From NCBI RefSeq assembly GCF_000004825.1, contig NW_008805066.1, positions 124,001 through 188,000 on the forward strand: a stretch of DNA of 64,000 nucleotides, written 5' to 3'. The DNA is from Heterostelium album PN500 (lineage: Eukaryota > Evosea > Eumycetozoa > Acytosteliales > Acytosteliaceae). The notes under the pieces are model-generated. The model ran no database searches, was not told the origin of the DNA, and saw only the letters and a list, made by a program, of their open reading frames with translations. Below, in pieces: positions 45,104-58,838 of this stretch. The first letter of the stretch is position 1, and each line of letters starts with the position of its first letter. Position numbers and translations under genes: made by a program.

Positions 45104-46622
45104 CTAAAAAAGAAAATTTAAAAAAAATATTAATTTTTAAAAATATATTTAATAAGTACAAAATGTTGTGAGGATAAACTTTACTTCAATATCCCTAAAA
45201 GAATATCAATTAGGTTTGAAATATTATGACCATTACCATTTTGAAATAGATTTGACAAAAAAGGCAAATAAAAAAAATCTGGTGGTCTTGAATATTTTTT
45301 TTTATTTTGAGTTTAAAAAATTTAAACTAATAACGAACCAAGTTATATTAATAGATTTTTTATTAAATTAAGTCCCCTAAATAGGAACTATTTAATTAAT
45401 TAGAGACTTTGAACTATAAAATAAAATAAATTATCTTGTTTTTTTTTTTCTTAATATTTTTTCAAAGTTATTAATAACTCTGAATGTTGTTTTCAATCAA
45501 TCGGATACATTTGTTTTTTTTTTAAAATCTAAATAAATTCTTTGTTCATTAACTAATTAATTCGATTTATTAGATATTTTTACTATACATCTATAGAAAG
45601 TATACAAAAATTGAAATAAAAAAAAATGATGAATTATGCAGAACACAACAGTTTAAACCACGTGGTTTTCCCCTTTTTCACCAAACACTCTTGTTTTTTT
45701 TCACACTTTTCACCATCACCACCGAATGATTGATTCACTCCTTTTTGTTTTACCCAGGATCCTTATGTTTTGTAGGTGGTGCAAAAAGTTTGAAACCCAT
45801 TGTTCCTTTTTTTTTTTTTTTTTGGAATAAAAACTATTTTTCGTTCATTTTTTTTTCATAAAATAAAGCTACCTATGTCATATTAACTGCCAAAGATTCA
45901 TTGGAGTGTTGATTTACACAAAAGGAATAATCTATCACATTATTAAAGATTAATTATTTTTAATATGATTTAATGATTTATTTTATTTTATTTTTTGATC
46001 TATTTTAATTGTGTTGCTTGCTCAAACAACAACAATAATAATAATAAAACGACATTCAAATGAATAATTCTTCAACTTAATCCTTATCAAAATATAATAG
46101 ATCTCTAAAAAAAACTAATCTATAATATTTATTATTATATTTTTGTAATAACATACTATCCTTTCTCTTCTATTCTCTCTATCTTTTCTAATTCTATTTT
46201 CCTTTTCTTTACTTTACTTTGCTTTACTTTCCTATTTATTATTATTATAAAAACCTCTTTTTTCATATTATTTATTTACCCTACTTACACACATAGGATT
46301 AAATTGTATCCAATAAAAATCATATCTTATTAATTAATACCACCCCACACCATTATTTCTGTACCTGTCATCCATCAACCCAAATTCACCAGTTCACACA
46401 CATACAATTCATTCCACTACGCAACTCTCACACACACACGCACACATAATAATTATTATATCTTATTTTTATTCTATTTTCTTTTTGGTTCATTTATTTA
46501 TATCGATATAAATAAATTTCAAAATATCTATCTAATTTTATACAACAAAAAAAATCAGATTATAGTTATACATTTAGAGCATATTATCAATATTATATAT
46601 TATTTATATAAATTTATCAAGA
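45104..46622. other. Divergent intergenic region
   Basis: 1.5 kb of AT-rich spacer with T-rich and CT-rich runs (46140-46260) and CACA repeats (46400-46450). The missing first exon of the CBS gene should lie in the left part, probably within 45104-45500. A small plus-strand open frame at 45168-45371 has no family resemblance. Confidence 0.45.
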
Positions 46623-48459
46623 ATGTCTACAACAACAACCACCACAACCTCAACATCATCAACAGTGATGTCAGATAGTTCAAACTCTTTATATATGAAA
46701 ATAAATAGTTCAGCAGGCGATGATAAAGGTCCTCTTGTCATCAATCAAAAATCACCTTTAAAGTCCTCAATTTCAACACCAACCGATTTTGGAAAGAAAA
46801 ATAAGGGTGGTGCTATCTTGTTGAATGGCGCTAATATGCCCATTGATTCGGATGACGATGACGACGATGGACTGATTGCAAGTAGCAGCAACAGTATCAA
46901 CTCATCGAAACACAACGATAAAGAACGTCTTTTATTAAAGACTGCTTCGGGATTCGATGATAAATTATCATTGAATGCATCAAGTTCATCGGTTTCCTCT
47001 GTCTCAACTAACGCTGGCAACAGTACTAGCACCACAGTACAATCACTGCCAGGCGGACTACAAGAAACCACCTTCAAACTGGGATCGTCCAATGCACTGA
47101 AAAAGAGTTCTCTTCTGAGTTCCTCGAGAATGCTGAGAAATAGCAATGCCAATGTTCTCACCTACAGTATGGATCACATGGTGTTGGCAGCGTCCTCCGA
47201 TATCGGTCCACCACCGCCCACTCACCACGCGTCCGGCGCCATCATGATGACACCGATCAAGACGATCCAAGAGGACGGCACCGAAGTGATTACGATGTCA
47301 CCGGACGGCACCGAACTAGATAATCTCGAGGAGATCGAGTTGGAGATGGCCGAAGAGGTAGAGGCAATGCCTCAGACTCTCAAAGAGAAGTTACTCTTTC
47401 ACATCAAAGCCAAATTGGGTTTGATTTTCATGGTGGCAAGTTCATTTTTCTTCAGTATAATGGCACTGCTCGTCAATATCATTTCGAAAAAAGGTATACA
47501 ATCGTTAGAGATTGCATTCATTCGTAGTGCATTCGGTTTGATCGGATGTCTACTGGTGTTGGGATCACTCCGAGTGAACCCACTAGGTGACAAGCCAAAG
47601 CGACTGTTCCTAACGATTCGTGGTCTATCCGGTACAGTATCGCTGGCTGCCTACTTTTTCACAATTACAGTATTGCCACTCTCAGAGGCTGTCTGTATCA
47701 GTTTTACCAGTCCCGTCATCACAGCTGCGTTGGCTGCTGTAGTCCTCAAAGAGAAATGGGGTAAATTCGATGCGATCTGTGCAGTTCTAAGTCTTGTTGG
47801 TGTAGGAATCATTTCCAAACCTGCTTTTATTTTTGGTTCAATGGCACAGTATGTTAATTAATTTCTATCAATTTATTTTGTTGTTGTTTGTATATTAATA
47901 TTTCCTTCTATCACATAGTGATCCAAATGTACCATCGGAAGGTCATAGATTGTTATATATTTTAATTGGAATTGGTGGATCGTTTTTCTCTGCACTCTCT
48001 TTCGTTGCGGTGAGAAAGATTGGACCAGGAACTAATCCATTTGTGTTGGTAGCTTACTTTTCTGCAGTTGCGTCGGCAGTTACTCTACCGGCATCGATTC
48101 TCTTCCAAAAGTTTGTTTGGCCATCGGGTCATGAATGGCTGCTCCTTTCAACTCTCGGTGTCATTGCATTGATTGCTCAATCTCTTGTGAATAGAGGTAT
48201 TCAATTGGAGAAGGCTGCCAAAGCTGCATCTATGAACTATACACAAATCATATTTACATTCCTCTGGGAATTGATTTTCCTCAACGAAAAACCAGATTGG
48301 TTGACTATCATCGGTGCCCTTTTAATCTTAAGTTGTGCTGGTGTAAGTATATTAATTAACAGATAATAATAATAATAATAATAATATTGATCATTTATAT
48401 ATTTTTACTAATACTTTAATTGATTGTTTATTTACTAGGTTACCGCATTTAGAAAATAA
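46623..48459 (+). CDS. EamA/SLC35-like transporter of the drug/metabolite superfamily
   Basis: Three exons: 46623-47848, 47919-48342 and 48439-48459 (the last codes only VTAFRK and the stop), giving 556 residues. Residues 1-255 are a cytosolic, Ser/Thr-rich and acidic extension (MSTTTTTTTSTSSTVMSDSS). Residues about 260-550 hold ten hydrophobic helices in two EamA repeats: LGLIFMVASSFFFSIMALLV, SLEIAFIRSAFGLIGCLLVL, AVCISFTSPVITAALAAVVL with KEKWG, then YILIGIGGSFFSALSFVAVR and ALIAQSLVNRGIQLEKAAKA with NEKPDWLTIIGALLI. It is closest in pattern to SLC35G-type proteins; substrate unknown. It is tail to tail with the DDHD gene, 121 bases apart. Confidence 0.85.
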
Positions 48460-48580
48460 ATATCGATAATATTTTATATCTAATAAAAAAATAACATATC
48501 CCTTCTAATATTATATACTATACAATAACATTACAGTCTAGCTAACTATAGAATAAATAATTATGATTCCATTTTTATTT

Positions 48581-50417
48581 CTATTTGAATTGCTCTAAAC
48601 GTTGAGCGATAAAGAAAATTACATCTTTGTTACTCCAGTAACCCTTGTGTGCAAATGGAACATCTTGATACTCTGAAATATTAAAGAGACCTGGTTTGAT
48701 TTTGTAATCATATCTATTTCCTCCAAAGAATAGATTGTTTGATTGACTATTTGTATTTGGTTGTTCTTCTGTGGTTGTAGTAGTTGTTGTTGTTATTGGT
48801 GGTGTTGTTGAAGTAGAAGTCGAACTAGTTGTAGAGGTTGGCATCGCTACATTTATAACTACTTTGTTGCTGTCCTCCAATTCATAGAATATCTGTACAT
48901 CTGGATCATCATCAGAGGTATCTTCTGTTGTATTTGTTGGACTATTATTATTTGATTTGGTAGATGCAGTTGTTGTTGTAGTAGTATTGGCAGTGGTGGT
49001 TGTAGTTGTAGTAGATGATCCACTACTTGATTTTCTTGCAGGACTATCGGGTACAAATGAATCTTCCAACATTGGAAGTGGTGCAGTTGAATTGATAGAG
49101 GGAACGGTTGCACCGAATGAAGGTGATGTTGCAGGTGATGGTGATGCTGGTGGTGTCTTTCCAATGATATTCAACGCTTTCACTTTGAAACTTGAGAACT
49201 TTGATTGTAAATTAGTTGGAATTGAAATGGTTGATTTCTTTGCAATCAAATGTGGTAATACCACCGGTGGAAGTTTACAAAATCCATCATCAATCAATGG
49301 TTCAACTAAATATGCCTAAAAATAATAATAATAATAATAATAATAACAATAACAATAATGAACATTAACAATGTTAAGTTGTGTTTGTCTTTGATATGAT
49401 TATTAGATGATGATGATAATAATAGCTAACTTACAACAGGATCGGATTGATCGATAATATTAAAGAAATTTATACATTTTGGAATGGAGAGTTGGGTGTG
49501 TCCACGAATTGTATAGAGGACACCGAGTGGCGAACCAATGCTAAATAGATTGTGAACGTCGAAATCCAACTGTGGGAATGTAAGATGTGGCAGTAGTGAA
49601 TCTCCAGGCGATGAAATATCACTACTGGCATCGTCGAGTTCCTCTGTCGATTGATTTGCACCGTTTGGTTGCTTCGTCTTTCTCCAGTACAACACATTTC
49701 CCAGCCTATTGATATTGTCGATGATATCGAGTGATTCGCTATTACGCTTCTGATGACATAGAATATCGAATGCTATCACACTTCCAAGTGAATGTGCAAG
49801 AATATGTACTTTTCCTTTAAAGTTTGGATTGGCTTTAATGAATTCTCTATACTTTTCATTTAATTGTTCACCTACTTCTGAATATATAGTTTGACTAAAA
49901 TTTTATATATATATATTGATAAGAAAAGATGATTAGCTATTGTGTTGTTATTATATAGAGTTTTGATGTAGAGTCAATCATACCTGTAAGTTGGTGATGC
50001 CCAAAATAGAATATCGAGAATTGTATGATTAACGAGTGAATGAACAACTGGGATGGAAGGAGGTGTCACTTTGCCAATGAGTGTGTCGGTCTTTGAGTGA
50101 AGTGCCGAATGCCATTCTACACCTACAAACTTTGTGTTTCTTGTGGTGAGTCCAGCGGAATTACATACATTCTGAAACATTACATTGATTTTCGTAATTT
50201 TATCTTGCCATTTCTCCTCATGTTTACCAATACCATGAACCAACAGAATTAGATTTTCAACTGGTTGTTGTGGCTGTTGTTGTGAAGTAGAAGAAGCAGT
50301 AGTATTGGTTTGTGTTGGCGCAGGTGTAGTCATTATGGTCGGTGGTAATTGTTGTTGTTGTAGTTGTTGTTGATTGGTAGATGATGATGTAGTAGTTGTC
50401 GAAATATTAGAAGCCAT
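48581..50417 (-). CDS. DDHD-domain phospholipase A1-like enzyme
   Basis: Three exons read leftwards: 50417-49984, 49894-49435 and 49315-48581, giving 542 residues. It is an intracellular lipase of the DDHD1/DDHD2/SEC23IP family, which hydrolyses phosphatidic acid and other phospholipids at Golgi/ER membranes. The N terminus is a Ser/Thr/Gln tract. Then come LILLVHGIGKHEEKWQD (oxyanion region), KVHILAHSLGSVIAFDIL with the GxSxG nucleophile near residue 180, LFSIGSPLGVLYTIRG, FFNIIDQSDPVAYLVEPLI with the catalytic Asp and the first DDHD residues, a Ser/Thr-rich insert (about 350-480), and RYDYKIKPG followed by AHKGYWSNKDVIFFI with the catalytic His. It lacks the WWE and SAM domains of the animal enzymes and is shorter. 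All junctions keep frame. Confidence 0.87.
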
Positions 50418-50837
50418 CTCTCAGAGATTTATTCTAATTAATTAATATTCAAATTTACAATAAAAATAAGAGGAATATATAAAAAAAAAAAAAAAAAAAG
50501 ATCAGTTTTTTTGTGCAAAAATCAGATGAATCATTTTATTTTTTTTTTTGCAGAGTGAGGTGGTCTTTTATTCCTTGTAAGATTATAACCCCCCCAACTT
50601 CTCGTCTTTTTTCAGTTTATGAAGAATGGAAAGTTGTGTTAAATTTTTTTTGATGATTATTCGGACCCAAAAATTACATACTCATCATATAACCCAAATA
50701 TGTTATGTTATATTTATATATGTATTTCAACAAAAGTAAAAGTTAAAATTACTTTTGATCAATAAGTATTAATATCAATACATTGTTTTTTTTTTTGATT
50801 GAATTTATTTTTATCTTTTTTTTTTGGAAAACCTAAT
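50418..50837. promoter_or_regulatory. Divergent promoter region, DDHD lipase / Cys-rich secreted protein
   Basis: 420 bases between two start codons with long A and T runs. A short GC patch (ACCCCCCCAACTTCTCG near 50588) may be a site. There is no gene. Confidence 0.4.
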
Positions 50838-51412
50838 ATGAAAATGCAAATTAGAGTATTATTATTAATAGGATTATTATTATTTTTGATATTTTGCACA
50901 AATATATCGATTGCCAATGAAAATGGAAATGGATGTGGTCATGGCAGTAGTCATGAGATCAACTGTGATTTAGTAGATTGTGTTCCGTTTGATCAAGAGG
51001 AGTGTCTTAATCAAGGTTTGACTGTGCAATTGAGGAATGTATCAAAAGGTATTTGTTGTGATCGCTGCATCGATATTTGTACAACAATAAGATGTCCTCT
51101 GGCGATACCACAATCAGTTTGTGAAAGTAAAGGTCATATTTATATTCCTGCTCAAAAAAAAGGACAAGTAAGTCTTTATTATTATTTAAAAATTTAAAAA
51201 TAAAACTAAAACTAAAACGAAAACAATATTCTTATATTATGTTTGTCTAATTAATTATTTAAATCAATCTCAAAAATAAAAAGTGTTGCAGTGAATGTAG
51301 ACCTAATTGTAATGGTGTAACATGTTTGCCTATAAGTTGTGATATTCAAACTATTCCACCCGATAGAGAGCATGGCATTTGTTGTGCGACCTGTGCCACT
51401 TATGAAGACTAA
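50838..51412 (+). CDS. Small secreted Cys-rich protein
   Basis: Two exons, 50838-51167 and 51284-51412, phase 0, giving 152 residues. A signal peptide (MKMQIRVLLLIGLLLFLIFC) is followed by an ordered Cys pattern with four repeats of a CxxxxC...CC..C type: CDLVDCVPFDQEEC, GICCDRCIDICTTIRCP, CCSECRPNCNGVTC and GICCATCATYED at the end. The CCxxC unit resembles von Willebrand C-like or extracellular-matrix modules. It is probably an extracellular matrix or slime component; exact role unknown. The start is the first ATG that gives a signal peptide; the frame is open a little further upstream without ATG. Confidence 0.75.
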
Positions 51413-51932
51413 TACTAACAGAGCTCTGGTCAGCCAAACAAAACAACTTAATTTTTTTTTTAAGTTAAAAAAAAACACAAAAATTTTAATTAAAAAATTA
51501 TTAACTTCAAAAATAAATGAGTGGTGTGTTTTCCCAAGACAACAACAAAGTTAGTTAAAACTTAATAAAAGAATTAATATTCAACTCTATGTAATCAACA
51601 ATTCAATTATCTAAAATTGTATTCAAAGTTATTTTTATTTTGTGTTTTTATGTTAGTTAGTTATATAATAAAATAAATAAATAAATATATTTTGTATTGT
51701 AATTAATTAATTGGAGTGAACAAAACAAATCTAACTACCCAACAACAAATATTCAGTCAGTCAACCATTTATATATATCGATAGAATAAAATAGAATAGA
51801 GAACAACTTTTTCAACTTAATAATAACATATATATATATACAATAATAATAATAATAATAATAATATAACTGACAACATACAGAGCAGAGAAAGATAGAT
51901 AGATATTGGATTGATTAATACAATAAAATAAT
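51413..51932. other. Intergenic spacer
   Basis: AT-rich, with TA and TAA microsatellites near 51825 and 51845. Upstream region of the AMFR gene. No other feature. Confidence 0.5.
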
Positions 51933-54310
51933 ATGGTGTTGATCGAAACCTATATTACGTTGAGTATAGTTACGATCGCACTTCGTATTCCACATTTTTT
52001 GAATGGGAGTGGTGATAGTGGAGTTGATATTGGTGAAACGACCGACCTCACGACGACCGCTACTACATTCCTCACAGAGCACGATCTGTCAGCGGCATAC
52101 CTATTCAACAGTACGTATGTAGTTGATTCAACGATTCGCGAGATTGCCAAGTCACATGTCAACCTAGCGGTTGCAGTCAACACTATCTTCACAGTGTTCC
52201 TTCTCTTTGGAAAAGTCGTTCAATATTTCTTCTTTGGAAAACTACGTGAAATCGAAGAGCGAGTAAGTCATCACATCACACATCACACATTCCTTTTGAA
52301 TACTACCATATTGGTAAACTACACACAGTGCACTAATAATTATTAATTATCATCATTCATTATCGTCATTGACTCTATATAGAATTTTAGAGAAAGATTC
52401 TTTCTCTATGTAGTCACTAAATTCTTTATATTCGCAGTCAAAGATCACGAGTTAATATCGACATTGGAATGGGGATTTTGGTTTGGTATTCAATGTTTTC
52501 TTAAATTATTTTCATTATTATCAAGAGATAGATTCGAATATGTATGTATCGATCAATTCAAAGTTTAAACTTTGTTGGTTACATAACCAACTAACTAAAT
52601 ATCTTTCTTTTTTTCATTTTAGTTAAATACATTCTCACCAAATACTCACGCAAAGATACATTTTAAACTATTATTTCTACTTGTATCGATATTATTATCG
52701 GATCTATGTTGTTTCTATATATCCACCACGCGATTCTTTAACTCTGGTCTCTCCAATATATTAATTCTAAATTTTGAAGTATGTAATTACTTTATAACTC
52801 ATAAATAATAATAATAATAATAATAACAACGATATTCTAACTAACGAACTAACTAACCTAATCTTTTTTCAATTAACATTTACATTTCAATAGTTCTTTA
52901 CGATCTTTTTTGAAACTATACAAACTTTAGTTAAATACTCTATACATCTATTCGATATGTCACATACAGGTGTCTGGGAGATGAGAGGACAATACGTTTA
53001 TTTTGCAGAGTTTGCTACCGATTCTATTATTCTTGCTGGAACATGTTGTAAGTAGAGTCAATAACATGATTAATATTTGTTAAAGTGATATAGCATCTAA
53101 CAAACTATATATATATATATATTTATTATCAAATTACTAGTTCATTTAATACATATTGTTATTATACAAGGAATGCCAACATTGTTGGATCTAGTATTGT
53201 TTAGTTATTTCAAAGGAGTATTCACAGAACTCAAGAGAAAGATTATAGGTTATAGAAACTATTGTAAACTAGTAGAGGACATGGAGAATAAGTATTTGAA
53301 TGCAACCGAAGAGGAGCTAGTTCGATACAACGATGACTGTGCAATCTGCAGAGACAAAATGGATACTGCTAAAAAGTTACCGTGTGGTCATATTTTCCAT
53401 CAGTAAGTACCCTTTTTAATTGTTAATATATTGAAATTAAACATTATATTGATATAATCCGAATATCTATGTGTCACGATAGTTCATGTTTAAGATCTTG
53501 GTTAGAACAACAGACTTCATGTCCAACATGTAGAAGATCACTTATGGAGTTACAATCGGATCAACAGGAACAATCGTTGGCAGTAAACTCTGATGCTGAG
53601 GGTATCAGAGAGATGTTCCCACAGATACCATTGGAATATATCATAACCGATCTATCTCTAACAAACAGTGTACAAGAAACAATTAACAATATCTTGGAAG
53701 AAAGAATAAGAGCACCACCCCCATCACAATCTGACGTATCATCATCTCCATCCTCCTCAACAACAACAACCAATATAAATGAATTAGAAGATAATAAAAA
53801 TATAGATAATAATAATAATAATAATAGTAATAATGAAAATAATAATAATAGTTTAAATTCAATAACAAACAACAACAATAATAATAATAATAATAATATA
53901 TTAAATAGTGATTCTACAGATAGTAAGAATCTCAATGAAGAAAATAATATAAATACTTGTACACAATCAAATAGCAGCAGCAGCAACAATAATAATAATA
54001 ATATTGAAAACAAAGATAATGAAAACACTATTGATAGTAAATCATCATCCTCCTCAAATCCAACACATTTTAGTAAACCAGCTGATAAATTTGCGGATTC
54101 ATTTAAATCCTCTCCAGAGGCAAGACAAAATAGTTTAATGTTACGTAAAAAAATGATGTTGGAAGCATCAAGGCGGTATGTATATCTTTTTAAACATTCA
54201 ATTTGCTGATCAACCTTCATATTTACTAACATTGAATAATAATTCAATTTAATAGATTATTTTTAGAAGAAATGGATCGTGAAGATCATAATAAAAGAGA
54301 CAATAGTTAG
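51933..54310 (+). CDS. amfr: AMFR/gp78-type ER membrane E3 ubiquitin ligase
   Basis: Seven exons: 51933-52262, 52383-52541, 52623-52778, 52894-53047, 53141-53402, 53483-54175 and 54256-54310, giving 602 residues. It ubiquitinates misfolded ER proteins in ERAD. About seven hydrophobic segments cover residues 1-300 (for example HVNLAVAVNTIFTVFLLFGK, HFKLLFLLVSILLSD). The RING-H2 domain spans about 335-372: DDCAICRDKM, KKLPCGHIFHHSCLRSW (rebuilt across an intron), TSCPTCRR. A CUE ubiquitin-binding domain follows at about 400-435 (IREMFPQIPLEYIITDLSLT, VQETINNILEERI). RING plus CUE separates AMFR from HRD1, which lacks CUE. The tail is Asn/Ser low complexity, then a conserved basic helix (RQNSLMLRKKMMLEASRR), where animal gp78 has its p97/VCP-binding region. 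All six junctions keep frame. Confidence 0.88.
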
Positions 54311-54606
54311 TTAACATGATTTAAACAAAAAAAAAATGCTTTAAATTTAAAGCTAAGCTATCACTATTATTTTCAATGTGAAACAAAAAATTCAAATTTA
54401 AATTTAAATTTTTAAAGTGGCGGGTGAGTTTGAACCATTTTATTTTTTAACGGTTAATTATTTTTTTGCACTGCATGTTTCTCTTCTTTATAATTTAATT
54501 TCTCTTTTTTTCTTCTTTTCTTTTTTTTTTTGATATAATATATAATCAGTTTTATTTATTCATTATTTATTTATTAATTATTATTTAAATAATTTAAATA
54601 AAAAAT

Positions 54607-56287
54607 ATGTATAAAACAACAACAACAACATCAGGCACAATTCCAAAGAGTGGAACTGCTTTGAATAAAGAGAATATCTACACTGGAGCTAGTAGTGGAA
54701 TCGGTGGTATCTCAAAGATTGCATACCCATCGAAACCAGGTGCTTCAAAGCCATCTGCAACCAGCATCAGTGTTACAACATCCAAAGTATTGGCTCCAAG
54801 TTCGATCACCAACATACCACAGAAAGCACCTGCCCCAGTTAAGCAGACCACTGTCAGTAGTACAGCTGCACCACAATCGATGGTTATACCCAAACCACAA
54901 GTAGTACCTTCATCAGCAGCAGCAGATGAGTAAGTAACAATATCTATTTGATACTATCAATCCAACACAAAAATAATTTTTAACTAATTTCTAAAAAAAG
55001 TAAAAAGAAATGGGTGATCGATGACTTTGATATTGGAAAACCACTTGGAAAAGGTAGATTCGGTAATGTCTATTTAGCAAGAGAGAAAAAGAGTAAATTC
55101 ATTGTTGCACTCAAAGTGTTGTTCAAGAGTCAACTTCAAAGCTCAAAGATTGAACATCAATTGAGAAGAGAAATTGAGATTCAATCTCATTTAAGGTAAA
55201 TTATAATACAAATAATAATCATACCAATTGATTGATTGTAATAGTACTAATATTAATTATTGTTTAAATTTACCAATAATAATATAGACATCCAAATATT
55301 TTAAGACTGTACGGTTATTTCTATGACGACAAACGTGTATATCTCATCATTGAATTTGCAAAGGGTGGTGAATGTTTCAAGGAATTACAAAGAGTTGGAA
55401 GATACCCAGAAAATATTGCTGCAACTGTATTGTATAGAAATTATTATTATTATTATTATTAACTCTCCATAAACTAACTAATTTCAAATGATGATAATTA
55501 TTATTACTATTATTATTTTTCTAGTATACCTTACAAATTGCAGATGCATTGAGATATTGTCACTCGAAGCATGTTATTCATCGTGATATCAAACCAGAGA
55601 ATCTCTTGATCGGTATCAACGGTGAGATCAAGATTGCAGACTTTGGATGGTCTGTGCACGCACCGGACCGTAGAAGAAACACTTATTGTGGTACCCCAGA
55701 ATATATCCCACCAGAATTGGTAAACAAACAAGACTACGATCAATCCGTTGATATTTGGAGTTTGGGTATTCTTATTTATGAGTTTTTGGCCGGATAGTAA
55801 GTATTATTGAATAACTATATATTGAATCTCTTATTGATTTTATTTCTATTTAAAAGTTCACCATTTAGAGCCAACGGAGAGGAAGAGATCTTTTCAAATA
55901 TTCGTGGTAATCAAGTTATTTTCCCAGATCATTTCTCAAGAGAAGCAAGACATTTAATTAGTGGTGTAAGTTTTAAAATATTTTATTTATAGATTGCGCA
56001 ATCTAAATAGATTATTCACTAACGCTAACCATGGACATCATTTTCTTTTTATAAAATATTAGTTATTACATACCGATCCAAACGATAGAATGTCATTGAC
56101 AGATGTAATTAAACATCCATGGATTGTAAAGAATGCTCATCCAAATGCACTAAAACGTATGTAACAACGTTGATTAGATAATTATATAAAAAGCTAACAC
56201 TTTGTTTTATTATTATTATTAGCTGGATCTGATTTAAGACAACCATCCACCCCAGCACCAGCACAACAAGAGCAACAATACTACTAA
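54607..56287 (+). CDS. aurK: Aurora kinase
   Basis: Seven exons: 54607-54929, 55001-55195, 55288-55426, 55525-55796, 55857-55965, 56063-56156 and 56223-56287, giving 398 residues. It is a mitotic Ser/Thr kinase controlling spindle, chromosome and cytokinesis events. Residues 1-110 are a Ser/Thr/Pro/Ala-rich regulatory leader. The kinase domain (about 112-375) shows [17 protein letters not shown], catalytic [17 protein letters not shown], the DFG triplet in IADFGWSVH, and the Aurora activation loop [16 protein letters not shown] with the phosphorylated Thr. [20 protein letters not shown] and [17 protein letters not shown] are also Aurora-typical. The tail is Pro/Gln-rich. It is probably the single Aurora of this lineage. 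All junctions keep frame, including two that split codons within conserved motifs (LRHPNI, AGYSPF). Confidence 0.92.
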
Positions 56288-57445
56288 TATGACAAAAGTA
56301 ACAAAATTATTGTAAATAGGTCTATCAAAAAAAAAAAGAAAGAAAACATGAACAAATTGCATTTCACTATGGCAATGACTCAACATATGACATTACATCG
56401 ACTATAATAATGATAATAATATACAACCATTAGTTTTATATTATATAATTTAATTATTAATATAAATTAACAAAACTATTTAAAATATAAAAACAAAAAA
56501 AAACAATAAATAAATATAACTTTAATTTTAGATAATTAGTTTTACTTTTATTAAATTTAATCTAAAATAAGTTCAATTATTTTGACAGTGACGATCATTC
56601 ATTCATTGACACAGAAAGAAGATTTCTTCAATTCGTACGAATTAATGTATATTTATTTTATTTACTATTAATCAAACAATAAATTAAAACTTTGCTTTAG
56701 ATCATTTAAAAATAGTGTGCACGATATAATAGATGTAATGCCCAGTGTCAACATTCCGATCATTGAAAATTACAATCAATGTTATATTCTTTTCAAGCTG
56801 TTTACAAAAAAAACCAATAATAACCCACTTTTTTAGTTTTTTTTTTTTATTATAGATATTTTTTTTATATAATTTGAAAATTCTATTTTTTTTTTTTTGC
56901 TACAATTTTTTTATTGCGTTAACAACATCGTTTCATTCATAACAAAAAATAAACATATTTGTATATAATTAATTATTTAATTTTCTCAGAGAGTAAAAAA
57001 AAGAGCAATAAATAAAATAAAATAGAATAGAGAGCGTGGTTTGATTAAAAATTGATTAAATAATAATAATAAAAATAAAAAAGACAAACAATTCAATTCA
57101 ATTCAATACCATTGACATAAAATTATATAAAGTTATATTTTTATTATTAGTTTTTTAAAAGTTTTATTTATTTATTGTATAGAAAATCAATCAACAACAA
57201 CAACAAGCAACAGCATACATATCAGTACAACCAAGTAGTAGTACAACATAAACAACATTCATTCATATATTTATTTATAGACACAGTTTTTATTTTTATT
57301 AGTTAGTTTATTTATTATTCAATAATTAATAATATAAAGCAGCAATTCTCATAGCAGCAGCAGCAGTAGTAACAGTAAAATAGTATCATTATTTGATTTA
57401 TTTATTTTTCTTTTTATTTTATTTATATCAGTATTTACATAAGAA
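56288..57445. other. Intergenic, upstream of Rab gene
   Basis: 1.16 kb of AT-rich spacer with homopolymers and CAA/CAG repeats near 57190 and 57350. No gene recognised; probably the 5' UTR and promoter of the Rab gene. Confidence 0.5.
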
Positions 57446-58451
<1,006 letters not shown>

Positions 58452-58759
58452 AAGATTACATTCATTCTTGTCCATAATGAAATTAGAACGTTTTTTTTGA
58501 TTAATATAGAGAGGAAAATCATGTTATTGCGCAATGCTACAAATTGATTAATAACGATTGTAGTATTACCAAGCTCATGTATTTAAAATAAATAGTATTT
58601 TTGATTGTTTTATTTTTTTTTTTCATAACAAAATGTTGATCATTATTAATGATTGGAAACAGTGAACAAGTAATACAATTAATTGTGTATTAATGTAATT
58701 TTTAATTCTACAATTAATTAACACTTTTCTTGCTGTTTTTGTTGCAGAATACTTTACTA

Positions 58760-58838
58760 GAGTCAAACCTATCGACCTGTTCCAAAGGATTTCTCTATAA
58801 CATCTCAAAGAAAGAGTTAGAACCACTAGGTTTGACTC
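58760..58838. repeat. 12-bp inverted repeat (possible stem-loop)
   Basis: GAGTCAAACCTA at 58760-58771 and its exact reverse complement TAGGTTTGACTC at 58827-58838, separated by 55 bases. Could form a stem-loop in RNA or be a binding-site pair. Confidence 0.6.

Noticed and set aside
53561-54247. 228-codon minus-strand open frame rich in Leu
   Set aside because: Antisense of the Asn/Ser-rich tail of the AMFR gene, where AAT/AAC repeats read as Leu/Ile/Val on the other strand.
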